Shown: positions 1 to 9,699 of the stretch, piece by piece | Layout of the letters: each line of letters opens with the position of its first letter | How positions within the stretch are numbered: the first letter of the stretch is position 1 | From: Gadus chalcogrammus | Taxonomy: Eukaryota > Chordata > Actinopteri > Gadiformes > Gadidae | Direction of reading: 5' to 3' | NCBI RefSeq assembly: GCF_026213295.1 | Contig: NC_079415.1 | Coordinates: 18,345,910-18,409,909, forward strand | DNA: 64,000 nt | Made by a program: the position numbers and the translations under genes | The notes under the pieces: model-generated | The model's input: only the letters and a program-made list of their open reading frames with translations | The model's database searches: none | Told to the model about the DNA's origin: nothing

Positions 1-292
1 AATAATACAGTAATAGATACATTTTCCAATACATGTTCAATATGCATTATTTATAGTATTGTATTAACAGTAGTTTTCATATACTTGGCTCATTCATGTT
101 GATAGATATATATATTTTTTTTTACTTTGACAAGTGCATACATGTGACGTACATGAGAATTCTTGGCCATTGTTTCTGGTGTTGACACACTAATTGAATC
201 ATATTGTAATTATATCAACATATAATGTATATTGTGATATATATTTTGGCCCTAATGTCCTATGCAACATTATGCTTACTGTCTTAATTCAG

Positions 293-1309
293 GATACTGA
301 CATCGCTACAAAGAGGGAGATTGCACTCAAATGTCTCATTCTTAACATGGGAGAAGCAGTGGAGGACCTCATCAAAGATTTCCTGGTAAGGAGAGATTAC
401 TGTAGAGGTGTAAAATGCTAGCTATGGCTGTACACTTTATAAGACAAATGATGCATTTTATAGTATAACATGACATGCTCTTATCCAGATTTACAGAGTA
501 ATGAAGCGAGTTTACAAGTCCAAATCAAATATCTCCCACACGGAGTAACCAATAAGCAGTCCCAGCATTTAACCCTCATCCTACCATTATTTTACATACA
601 TGGACTACTGATGGATAGTCCATGTATGTAGAGACCCCAAGAATCAAAAGTAGGGGAAACAACATTCATAGCAAAATGTGACCTTCTTTCTTCTCGCACC
701 AGAATTATTTATTTTACTTTATTCATCTGAGTAAAAAAATTGTTGGATGGCTATGGAAGAGGTCAAGATAACTGACTTCTTCGTTCCACCTATGGCCAAT
801 TATGGCCTTACAGGACATCCAAGATATGACTTTACAGGAGATCTTAATTAGCAAGTATATCTTTATTCATGTAAAGATGCATTTCCTTGCCACTTAAATC
901 AGAGTCCCATATGCTGGTAAATGGGCAAAACTGTAGAGGTAAACCCAGGCTGAATCAATTCCAGATTATTTTATTCTAATTCTAAATTATTTTCCAGGTG
1001 TCGGAGAAGGAAGAAGCTGACATGGTTCTTCAGCAGGAAAGCATTGCAATCTTTGTCATCAGAGATGCACAAGCCTTACCTCAAGACATTGGCATCATAC
1101 TTGAGGGACAACAGGTTCTGAGCGAGTTGCCTTCAGTGGCAAATGCTGTTGCCATTCTCATGGGCCTCCTTTATGCTCTCAATCTGGAATATCCCAAGAC
1201 TTTGAAACTGACATTCGAATATATACAGAAAGTCCTCATGGAGCTGGACCCGAAAGGCATGACCAACAAAGTCAGGAGACTGTATGACCAGCTCTACAAT
1301 AGAGCTTAG
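293..1309 (+). CDS. Last two exons of a SAMD3-like gene (5' part outside window)
   Basis: Two exons in one frame: 293-385 (31 codons) and 998-1309 (103 codons plus TAG). The first follows a pyrimidine-rich AG at 291-292 and ends at a GTAAGG donor. The second follows TTTTCCAG at 990-997. The intron (386-997) is phase 0. The terminal exon contains LMGLLYALNLEYPKTLKLTF followed by a short amphipathic tail. From memory this resembles the C-terminal block of fish proteins annotated 'sterile alpha motif domain-containing protein 3-like', whose molecular function is not established. The SAM domain would lie upstream of this window. The intron is AT-rich and holds a 15-bp-arm hairpin at 593-630. I am fairly sure of the exon structure and less sure of the family name. 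Sequence 1-292 is read as the preceding intron. Confidence 0.55.
593..630. repeat. Perfect hairpin in intron
   Basis: A 15-bp arm (593-607) is followed by an 8-base spacer and its exact reverse complement (616-630). It lies inside the last intron of the SAMD3-like gene. No mature RNA can be inferred from this alone. Confidence 0.7.
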
Positions 1310-1464
1310 TGGAATGTGTATATATCTATTTTTTTTTTTGGTAATATACTATTTTGTAATAATATCCATATTATGTTGGAAGGCCAGCTCTAAGTTACAG
1401 TTTAAGTTAAAAATCTGACCTTGAGAATGGATGCGTGGAAATAATGCCTGATGTGAAGGAGGTT

Positions 1465-1470
1465 AATAAA
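1465..1470 (+). promoter_or_regulatory. Poly(A) signal AATAAA
   Basis: AATAAA lies 156 bases after the stop codon of the SAMD3-like terminal exon and is the likely 3'-end signal of that gene. The sequence from here to 1630 is AT-rich with short G and T homopolymers and shows nothing else. Confidence 0.55.
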
Positions 1471-1630
1471 TATTGATATGATGATAATTATTGATGTAGT
1501 CCATATGTTGGGGGGGGGAATTAGATTATATATTAAGTAATGAACCTTTATTAACTAATTTATATTAATTACAATTTTCTTTTAATGAGAAATATTTTTT
1601 AATTTTTTTTTTTTTTAATTTTTTTACTTT

Positions 1631-1918
1631 TTGATTTGATAAAACAAATTATTTCTGATAGATATTTCTTAAATGAGAAACAATTGTTTGATTAAATTTT
1701 AATCTTTTGATTGGATAAAACAAATTATTTCTGATAGATATTTCTTAAATGAGAAACAATTGTTTGATTAAATTTTAATCTTTTTGATTGGATAAAACAA
1801 ATTATTTCTGATAGATATTTCTTAAATGAGAAACAATTGTTTGATTAAATTTTAATCTTTTTGATTGGATAAAACAAATTATTTCTGATAGATATTTCTT
1901 AAATGAGAAACAATTGTT
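1631..1918. repeat. 77-bp tandem repeat, about 3.8 copies
   Basis: Successive copies of GATAAAACAAATTATTTCTG occur at about 1638, 1714, 1791 and 1868, a period of 76-77 bp. Each unit also carries GATATTTCTTAAATGAG and CAATTGTTTGATTAAATTTT. The last unit runs directly into the left arm of the fold-back element, so the array forms the outer part of that arm. The right arm keeps only about one unit. Confidence 0.9.
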
Positions 1919-3250
1919 GGAGTGAATCGATATTTTTTGTTTAGGATTTAACATACGATTTAAATGTATTAACTTCATTCAAAGAATAGAATTATACTTG
2001 GTGCCAAGTTGTATTATTTTGTTTTATGAACATAGGAAATATTGTTTGAGGCAAGCTATATATTTGTCATTGGCTCAAGTTATGTAATATAGATGTGAAC
2101 CATTACCCATATTTTTTTTACTTGGTTCAACAGAAGACTTTTTCCAGTGTAGTCTTCCTGGGGTCCGAAAAATAAAATGTAGACAACAGACAATCACTTG
2201 TTTGACATTATGTCAAACAAAGTTCTGTGTAAAGTGTCATTTACACAAACCTAGATATATCACCTTCGACATCTTGAGAATTGAATTGTTGATATCAAGA
2301 ATTAACTTTTTGACTAGTGAGATTTGAGTTGTAGACATCATTAATTATAATTGCAACTAGTCAAAATGACATTATGGATACGGTGGCTTGGAATTATAAC
2401 TAGTAAAAAATAAATTGTTGATATCTACAATTGCTGCTGTCGCTACTGGTTATATGTTAAAAGAGTTTGCCATAAATTGCAGCACTTAATGGCTTAATGG
2501 ATTTTGGAGCCATTAATGGTTCCATTTGGAGCCATTACAAATTCTTAATGGCTCCTTCTTGACGGAAATCGCTCTCAATACGGCCGCAATTCCCACATCC
2601 ATAACAGATGATGTGCCCACTTTCATATCATTGTCAGATTTTGTTTATGTGTCTAATTTTTCTGTCTCTTCAAAGCTTGGTGGATTCTTTCTTCAGTGAA
2701 GTGAGCTCTGTATACAGGGCAATACTTATTGGCTCACCCTGACTGGTGTAAAGGCCCCATAGCATTTGTAGGGCTTTTCTGCAACCTCTCTCATCACCAA
2801 CGATAGGCTTTTGTCATCGAGGAATTGAGTAACTCTGCGTAGCATTGTCCGTTGTTTTCTGGGTCTGGACAAACAAGTACTGTGTCTTTAAAGGCAGAAT
2901 ATGTACTATTTCGGCATTCAATTACACTGGAAAAAGTCTTCTGTTGAACCAAGTAAAAAAAATATGGGTAATGGTTCACATCTATATTACATAACTTGAG
3001 CCAATGACAAATATATAGCTTGCCTCAAACAATATTTCCTATGTTCTTAAAAACAAAATAATACAACTTGGCACCAAGTATAATTCTATTCTTTGAATGA
3101 AGTTAATACATTTAAATCGTATGTTAAATCCTAAACAAAAAAATATTGATTCACTCCAACAATTGGTTCTCATTTAAGAAATATCTATCAGAAATAATTT
3201 GGTTTATCCAATCAAAAAGATTACAATTTAATCAACAATTGTTTCTCATT
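1825..3250. mobile_element. Fold-back (long terminal inverted repeat) element
   Basis: The left arm, about 1825-2151, is the reverse complement of the right arm, about 2923-3250, with few mismatches. The arms are therefore about 327 bp with a 771-bp centre. The inner ends share TTTTTCCAGTGTA, and the outer ends share the 77-bp unit that is tandemly repeated on the left. Long inverted arms containing tandem repeats are the layout of fold-back elements. The centre has no ORF I recognise; a 61-codon minus-strand ORF (2794-2979) overlaps the right arm and is not convincing. Fragments resembling the arm (TAGATATTTCTTAA near 3735 and TTTTTCCAGTGTA near 3883) lie outside the element, so a second degraded copy may follow. 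Confidence 0.75.
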
Positions 3251-3255
3251 ATTGT

Positions 3256-3466
3256 ATACATCATCATCATCATTTTTTCCCGCTCGGCTCTCGCCGCTTC
3301 ATGGCCTTGAGGCGCTTCTGTCTGGATTCGACATCACATCGCGACATCAGTCAGGGTTAGGTGCTTTGCCAAAGACACCTCGATACACTGCTTGGTGAAG
3401 CCAGGGATTGAACCAACAACCTTCAGATACCAGCCAACCCGCTCTACCACCTGAGCTACTGCCGCC
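3256..3466 (-). mobile_element. tRNA-derived SINE
   Basis: On the minus strand the head begins GGCGGCAGTAGCTCAGGTGG near 3466. It contains an A-box-like TAGCTCAGGTGG and a B-box-like GGTTCAATCC, the internal RNA polymerase III promoter of a tRNA-derived SINE. A tRNA-unrelated body of about 130 bp follows. The tail at 3256-3275 is a run of A followed by ATG trinucleotide repeats. No clear target-site duplication is visible. Confidence 0.7.
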
Positions 3467-3510
3467 AGTGGGTCATCGTCACTCTGGTCAAGGGTAGTGC
3501 TTTCACCTCA

Positions 3511-3646
3511 AAAAGTCGCCAAAAGTCACCAATAGCAGCTGAAAAAGAAGCTAGATTTGTCGCTTGTCGCTGTTTTGAAAAAAGTCGCCAAAGGGGTCTG
3601 AAAAGTAGCTAAATATAGCGACAAAATCGCTAAGTTGGCAACACTG
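3511..3646. repeat. Probable dispersed repeat (AAGTCGCCAA...GTTGGCAACACTG)
   Basis: This stretch contains repeated AAAGTCGCCAAA words and ends TAAGTTGGCAACACTG, a word I associate with abundant fish DNA repeats. It has no second copy in this window, so the call rests on memory. The following 3,647-4,433 contains AT-rich sequence and short unrecognised ORFs only. Confidence 0.3.
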
Positions 3647-4433
3647 CGGTTTGGTCCAGTAGTCGTAAGCGTCTTTGTATTTAATGCGCATGCGCAGGCT
3701 TGTACGTAACCTTGACATTTTACATTTGTCAAAATAGATATTTCTTAATTGAACTCCTAACTAAAAATATCTATATTTCACAGTATTTTGAAGTAAAAAA
3801 AGTATTTTAAAATAAAACAAAAAATGTTTATTTGAATTGAATTACAAAATAATAATCAGATGAAGTGCGGCATAAATCCCTTTTTCCAGTGTATGTAAAA
3901 ACTACTAGACCTATGTTATATAATTCCATTTCCCAAATGTTTCTAATCATTGCTAATCCTTACATTTAAAAATGGAAACGTCCCGGGCAATTTTGTCGAG
4001 CTTTGTCATTTTCCCCTTAACCTATATAGCATCCAGGAAATACAGCAAACCCAAAGAGTGAGGACGGAAGTCGGTGAACTAGATAGCTATCCACTCTGTT
4101 GTTGTTTCATTCTATTGTTTTTATTGCTTACTCGTGATAGACTCGTGATTGAAAAAGAATGAGAGAGGAGGCATTACATACTTCATTGCTCTCCCATCAG
4201 AGGAAGTGACATCACAGATGCAAGTCACAAAAACCAAAGGCGATTCAAACAAACCAAGAAGGTTATGTGACAATAGGAAAGATACAAGAGTAAACATTGG
4301 TGTGGCATTCTCAAGATGGAGAGCATCGTGAAGAGCTGGAGAGAGAGAGGACTACAGGACTACAGAGACGCCAACCTCACAGCACGTGTTCTACGAGACA
4401 AGTAAGCACCATTTGGCTCCTCACGTCTCACGT

Positions 4434-4652
4434 AGTACTAACAAAAGTAATAATAGTACTAACAACAGCAATAAAAGTACTCACAAGAGTAATACAAGTA
4501 CTAACAACAGTAATACAAGTACTAACAACAGCGATAATAGTACTCACAAGAGTAGTAATAGTACTAACAGTAATAAAAGTACTAACAACAGCGATAATAG
4601 TACTATCAACAGTAATAATAGTACTAACAACAGCAATATCAACAGTAATAAT
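4434..4652. repeat. 21-bp minisatellite, about 10 copies
   Basis: The unit is AGTACTAACAACAGTAATAC plus one base, with sub-variants (ACTCACAAG versus ACTAACAAC, one 18-bp unit). Because 21 is divisible by 3, several frames on both strands stay open across it, which produces long low-complexity Asn/Ser/Thr or Val/Leu/Thr translations. I treat those as artefacts. The following 4,653-5,186 holds a GT/CA-rich near-palindrome at about 5,090-5,128 and no gene. Confidence 0.9.
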
Positions 4653-5186
4653 AGCATGCTGTATATTATTTTTTGATAACTGTTGGAAAACATTAACTAT
4701 CCTCAATGTTGATAGTTTTAGTGTTACAACTGTATTATATGATGAAAGCACATGCATTCATACTGTAAGATCCTCATGTTTTATGAATGAGAACGCTTAA
4801 CGTACGTATTTTAATCATTTCTGAGTTTCGCCTCACTAATGTTAACGTATAATGGCAAATAACTTTCCTTTGCAATTATATATAATTAGGCTGGGGAATT
4901 TGTTAAATGTTGTTATATGTTTGATAACATTTTAACCTTATGTAGGCTATCAATCACTGCTTGTGTTCGATACATAATAAGTGAACAAACACACATTTTG
5001 CGCTTTTCATGATCCTGTGCCAATTATATTCATTCATATTCATGCATCCAGACACAAATGGTGGGTAACGATGGCAAGCCACCATTAGACACACCCACCC
5101 ACACACAGGTGTGTGTGGGTGTGTCTGTGTGTTTAAGGTCATGTTAAAACGTGCGTTGCGGTGTGACGAGGCAGCAGCCCCCGCGG

Positions 5187-5244
5187 TCAGCAGCTGCTGC
5201 TCTTGTTTTTCCGAGAGGTGCCGGAGTTCTTGAGTGCACTAAAG
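5187..5244 (-). pseudogene. f2rl1: Displaced native C-terminal tail of the PAR2-like receptor
   Basis: Read on the minus strand from the target-duplication copy at 5237-5244, this encodes the tail LKNSGTSRKNKSSSC followed by TGA at 5187-5189. Its frame is the continuation expected from the main receptor exon (6502-7548) if the 1,257-bp hAT-like element between them were absent. A basic, serine-rich tail is usual for protease-activated receptors, where it is phosphorylated and binds arrestin. In the present allele it is separated from the receptor frame by the insertion and would only be translated from an allele lacking the element. Confidence 0.75.
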
Positions 5245-5507
5245 CAGGGGTTCTCAAACTATATGGGGCCGGGGACCCCCCATAGGGCAGGAATTATTTC
5301 AAGGACCCCCTCATAACCGCAACACAAATATAATCATATAGGCTCATGTCTATTTTTTCTGTTAGATGCTTTTGAACTCTTTTATGCTTCAATCATTCAG
5401 TGCTAATACCACAATAGTGTTAAATAAGCATTTTATTGTATTTTGGCATAACTTTACAATATATAAATAGATTTTACTTTTTTATAAATGTGTGTATAAC
5501 AATTTCG

Positions 5508-5623
<116 letters not shown>

Positions 5624-5857
5624 ACCCAACCCAAACAAAACCAGCAAAAACATGACACGGCAACATTGCCCAATGTTGTCACAATGGACATGGGACAACG
5701 GCAGAGGACATGTTTATTTCCAAATCTCTGCAAGGATTGGTTAAATTATTCACCCACGTAAACACGTTACCTACTGTTACCAATGGTCCATCGTAACAAA
5801 TCGCCTGCTCGGCATGCCATGCATATATGGATGAAGCTTTGAAGGGGACGCAAAACA

Positions 5858-6165
5858 CAGCTTTGGCAACGCTGTTGAATGCTGATTGGCTGTCATCACG
5901 CGTTTGCTGCAGAAAAGTTGAAATATTTAAACTCGAGCAGCATTTGATGCGCCGCAAAATACGTGAACGCGCCTGCAGCGCGGGCACGGGCATGCTGCAC
6001 TGCAAATCAAATCTTGCCGCGCCGCAAATAAAATTTTGCTGCCGGTAAAAACCGGCAGCAAGTGGTCCGGCAGCAAACCTGCAACGCGTCTCTACATTCA
6101 CTTTGAATGGGATCGTGCTGCGAGGCATCTTTTTGCATCTTTTGGTGTGAACGCAGGGCAGACTC
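5858..6165 (+). repeat. Dispersed repeat family A, diverged copy
   Basis: It shares GCTGATTGGCTGTCATCACG near its left end, and ACGCGTCT...TTCACTTTG.ATGGGATC and GGTGTGAACGCA near its right end, with copies at about 18,775-18,975 (+), 35,300-35,520 (-) and 63,720-63,935 (-). It sits inside the hAT-like element. Confidence 0.6.
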
Positions 6166-6412
6166 GAACATGCGTTGACAGGTTGACGCAATGTTAACAG
6201 AGTTACTATTGGCCGAAAATTAAAGCAGGGGGTGGGCTGAACACAATGCGCCTGTTTAATTGGCTTTCATTTAGTTATTTAGGTGCGAGATGTGAAGGTA
6301 AAGCCTGAGGGAGTTTGACGTAATGTAAAAGCAGAGTTTTCATTGGTTTAACGTTACGCCGATGGGAGTAATAACGACCGGCCCAAATTTTTTTCAATAT
6401 ATACCGGTATGT

Positions 6413-7548
6413 TTATGTTGTAACAACAAGCTCTTCACGGACCCCCTGGCAACGCGCCACGGACCCCCGGGGGTCCGGGGACCCCACTTTGAGAACCGAG
6501 GCACTAAAGGACAAACGCATGCGCTCTGCCTTGCGCTGGCTGCGGCAGATGAGTGTGTTTCGTACGTGTTCGCGGAAGTCCTCCGAGATAAAGTAGTAGA
6601 CGAAGGGGTCGATGCAGCTGTTGAGGCTGGCCAGGCACAGGGTGATGATGTAGAAGTTGTAGCTGGTGTTACTTATCTGGGCAAGCAGGAGGCTGTAGTG
6701 CACCAGCAGCATGATGTTACTGGGACTGAAGCACACCAGGAACATGACCAGCACGGTGATGATCAGCAGCACTGCCTTGTGTCGTATCTTGGCGATGGCC
6801 TTGTCCGTCATGGAGCTCCGCAGGGCCTTGAGCATCAGCACGTTGGCCACCACGCACACCGCCGCCGGCACTACGAATCCCAGGATGCCCATGGTCAGGA
6901 AGTAGCCGGCCGCCAACTCCCTCTGGCTACGAAGGGTGACGTCATGGCACGTAACGATGTCCATGTTGCTGACCCTCACCGTCTGGTCGTACAGGAAGAG
7001 GGGCGTGGTTAGGACCCAGACCGCCAGCCAGATCAACACGGAGACGGCCACGCTCACAGTGTTGTCCTTTCGTTGCCGGGACAATGGCTGGATGACACCC
7101 CAGTAGCGCTGAATGCTGATGCAGGCAATGAAGGCGGTGGAGCAGTACATGTTGGCGTAGAAGAACCCCACCAGGACCTTGCACAGACCCTCGCCGTAGA
7201 TCCAGTTATTGCCGTTTAAGTGGTAGGTGATCTTCAGAGGGATCCAGATGACAAAGAGCAGGTCACACAGCGCCAGGTTGGCCATGAAGATGGAGGACGG
7301 GTTCTTCTTCTTAGTCCGGAATAGAAACACCCAGAGGGCCAGAGCGTTGGCAGGCAGACCCACGACAAATACGATGATGTAGACGATGGGGAGGAAGACT
7401 GTGGTCAGCCGACTCTTCAAGACCGTTTCATCTCCGACGCTGATGGTCACACTTCTGACGCTGATGATCACACTTCCGACGCTGATATTCACACTTCTGT
7501 TGTTTGCATTCTTCTCCTTCTCGATGCCAACAAAGCCTCGACCGTCGT
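6413..7548 (-). CDS. f2rl1: Protease-activated receptor 2-like GPCR, main exon, with transposon-encoded C-terminus
   Basis: This is a class A seven-transmembrane receptor of the thrombin/trypsin receptor family, which signals at the plasma membrane after an extracellular protease exposes a tethered ligand. The exon starts at 7548 after TTTCATTCCAG, as in vertebrate PAR genes, where exon 1 encodes the signal peptide. Numbering from the upstream in-frame ATG at 7585: GR|GFVGIE at 15-22 is a plausible cleavage and ligand site; a 7-residue repeat occupies 31-51; TM1 begins near LTTVFLPIVYIIVFVVGLPA (60-79); CHDV of extracellular loop 2 is at 213-216; DPFVYYF ends TM7 at 326-332; Cys347 is a likely palmitoylation site. 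Resemblance to human PAR2 (TTVFLPIVY, GNNWIYGE, CIDPFVYYF) is strong. After Ala362 the frame enters the hAT-like element, and 28 residues encoded by it (to 6413) replace the native 15-residue tail. Exon 1 was not found. Confidence 0.85.
7432..7494 (-). repeat. 21-bp coding tandem repeat in receptor N-terminus
   Basis: Three 21-bp units encode SVNISVG, SVIISVR and SVTISVG between the putative tethered ligand and TM1. The repeat is in frame, so length changes would not disrupt the receptor. Each N/T-I-S type unit could alter spacing or glycosylation of the extracellular stalk (inference). Confidence 0.85.
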
Positions 7549-8810
7549 CTGGAATGAAATACAAAGAAAGTATTACTGTGTCCAACTGAAAGTTCCACTT
7601 TAAAACACATATTCAATGCCTCTGGTCAACTTTCACTTTTTAGGTGAATGCTCCTTCCATAATCTTTCAGCTAGAGACTCCATTCTAATTTTAAAATGTT
7701 TAGATTAGCTTGGAATCGTGCACTTCAATTCAAAACAGATATATATATTTTTTTAACTGTTTCAATATAAATTCTTACATTGGAAGTCAATGGGAGGAGG
7801 GTGGAGCTGTCCCCCCATTCTCTGACACTTCAACCTTCGTAACTTGGTCATTTTAAAACCTCTAACCTTCATTCAAACATTTAACAAGTCAACACACTTG
7901 TATCTTCATGTATATCAAACAGAATTTCGATTACATTTTTCAGAATCACAGTTTAGCTTTGTACATTTGCAGTTGGTCTCATTCCGTTGAGGCTAGAAAG
8001 TGAGGACGTTGAAGATAGATGCAGGGCTCTCAAGTCTCACTCATTCGGCGTGAGACACACGCAATTCGACTCATGCACACGCTCACACGCCACACTTCGT
8101 ATTCCTCACGCAGAGAAATTACCAGGATAGCGCCCACCAACTTGCGCCACTATTTAACAGTGGAACAGGTAGGAATCAAATGGGTTCCCCTTACGAAGAG
8201 TGACCAGACGTCCTCTTTTGCCCAGACATGCCCTCTTTTTGAGACAAAAATTGTGTCCGGGCGGAATTTTAAAATCGTCCGGGATTTTATTAAAGCCTCA
8301 TACATGTTCACATTGAATTTGCGTTGCGTTTCTCTGGGTCGGTCACAAACTACTTAGGCTACGCCCTCCCCGACTCAGTTCTGTTCGCTTTGCATTGCTG
8401 GAAGTGAGTAGGGGGAGTGGTTAAGTAGAGTCTTCAAATTGGACGGTTTGACTTTAGAGTTACCGTCAGGTTTTGTATTTATTTTTTTGCCATTATTGTT
8501 TTATAGGGACAAACATTAACACATTTCTCCTACAGGGGATTGATAAAGTTCTATCTATTGAACAGAAAGATACACTTGGTCATACTTTACACACTTTACC
8601 GCAGCATTGGCCTACTGAATGCCACAGATTTATTTTAAGCATTGGACTGAATAACACATAAGTATATAAATATACTATATATTTTTGCACGTTTGCAACG
8701 TTTAAAAGTTCATGGAAAAGTATAGCCTCAACATGTGTTGCTTAGGCCAATATCTTTTTGAGGCAGTGATTACGAATATTAGTGTTAAGGGCCAATAATG
8801 CTTACTATCA
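7549..8810. other. Intergenic/intronic sequence with repeat fragments
   Basis: No gene recognised. Around 8020-8100 lies CAGGGCTCTCAAGTCTCAC and further GTGAGACACACGC-type sequence, and around 8200-8285 CCAGACGTCCTCTTTTGCCC. Both look like fragments of dispersed fish repeats. Exon 1 of the PAR2-like gene should lie at higher coordinates on the minus strand, but I could not locate it. Confidence 0.4.
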
Positions 8811-9130
8811 GAGCCCGTCTACGAAGAGCCTGGGCACTTCCTATATGCCCCATTGTACCGATCTTGGTTGTAGTTCCATTAGACATCCACTGGGGGTGAT
8901 CGCGGGCGAGTCCAGATTGAATGGGAGTCTATGGGGCTAGAAGGCTAAATATGTCTCTTTCACCTGCTTGTCGTTGAAATATCGCAAATTTTATTGTAGA
9001 TTCCGCAAGTTCAATATAGATTATAGTTCAAAAGTCTAATGAATGAGTACTTATGTCCTTTCGATTTCTTACAGTTTGGGCCGTTGTTGGCCGTACACGC
9101 TACCATTCTGCTAATGAATGCTGATTGGTC
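8811..9130 (+). repeat. Dispersed repeat family B, plus copy
   Basis: This stretch (from GAGCCCGTCTACGAAGAGCC to GCTGATTGGTCAGG) is present in reverse orientation at 43,917-44,239 with a few substitutions. The match stops at about 9130, where the DIRS element begins. A fragment of similar sequence (GGCGAGTCCAGAATGAATG) is near 37,620-37,645. Confidence 0.8.
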
Positions 9131-9186
9131 AGGCCCAGCTAACACACGACCATACAGCAACGTTGCCTATAAGTCGCCATTTGGTC

Positions 9187-9699
9187 ATGGCAACATTACC
9201 TCCTGGCATCGTTGTGCTAGACCCGGCGGACGGAGATGCCATGGGCCTGGTGGAATCTGCCCTATCGGCTCACTCCCAGCTTACACGTGACATGGGAGAT
9301 TCGATGGCTGCTGCAGTGTTGTGCCGTCGGCAGGTGTGGCTTGCGCAGACCTCTCTGCCAGAGGCCATCAGGACGGAGCTGCTCAATCTCCCTGTGGCGC
9401 CTGGGCATGTTTTTCATCCGGAGTCCCAGGCGGTGTTGAACCGCACTGAACGTGCTGCAGCATCTAGGGAGGCGGTCCAGCGCATATGTATTAGAACAGG
9501 GCTAGCCGCTAACCAAGCGCCAAGGGGTAAGCCCAGGCAACAGCGGCCCAGCTGGCCTTCACGGACAGCTGGTAACTTTCGGGACCGGCCTGTTCAGGCG
9601 GCATACCAAGGCCCAGCCCGAGATCCTCATTCCAGAGGGAGACGGGTACAGAAACCGAGTAGGAGCAAGTACGCAGGCCGCCGCGGCGGTGCTGCATAG
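9187..9699 (+). CDS. DIRS gag-like ORF
   Basis: From ATG 9187 the frame runs to TAG at 9697-9699. The protein starts MATLPPGIVVLDP and ends in a very basic Arg/Lys/Pro/Gln-rich segment, as expected for a nucleic-acid-binding gag-like protein of a DIRS element. No zinc knuckle is visible; DIRS gag proteins usually lack one. The ORF remains open upstream to 9118, but that part belongs to the junction with repeat family B, so I prefer the internal ATG. It overlaps the next ORF by 11 bases, a usual arrangement for these compact elements. A complete DIRS gag may be longer than this one. Confidence 0.65.
   Translation: MATLPPGIVVLDPADGDAMGLVESALSAHSQLTRDMGDSMAAAVLCRRQVWLAQTSLPEAIRTELLNLPVAPGHVFHPESQAVLNRTERAAASREAVQRICIRTGLAANQAPRGKPRQQRPSWPSRTAGNFRDRPVQAAYQGPARDPHSRGRRVQKPSRSKYAGRRGGAA

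Noticed and set aside
3400..3466. A tRNA gene on the minus strand
   Set aside because: A- and B-box-like words are present, but the rest does not form a tRNA and is joined to a SINE body and an A/ATG-rich tail.
4297..4800. ORFs of 96-167 codons on both strands over the minisatellite
   Set aside because: The 21-bp period keeps all frames open; the translation is purely repetitive.
6362..7012. 216-codon plus-strand ORF
   Set aside because: Antisense shadow of the PAR2-like receptor exon. Its His/Gln/Asp-rich composition is the mirror of transmembrane codons.
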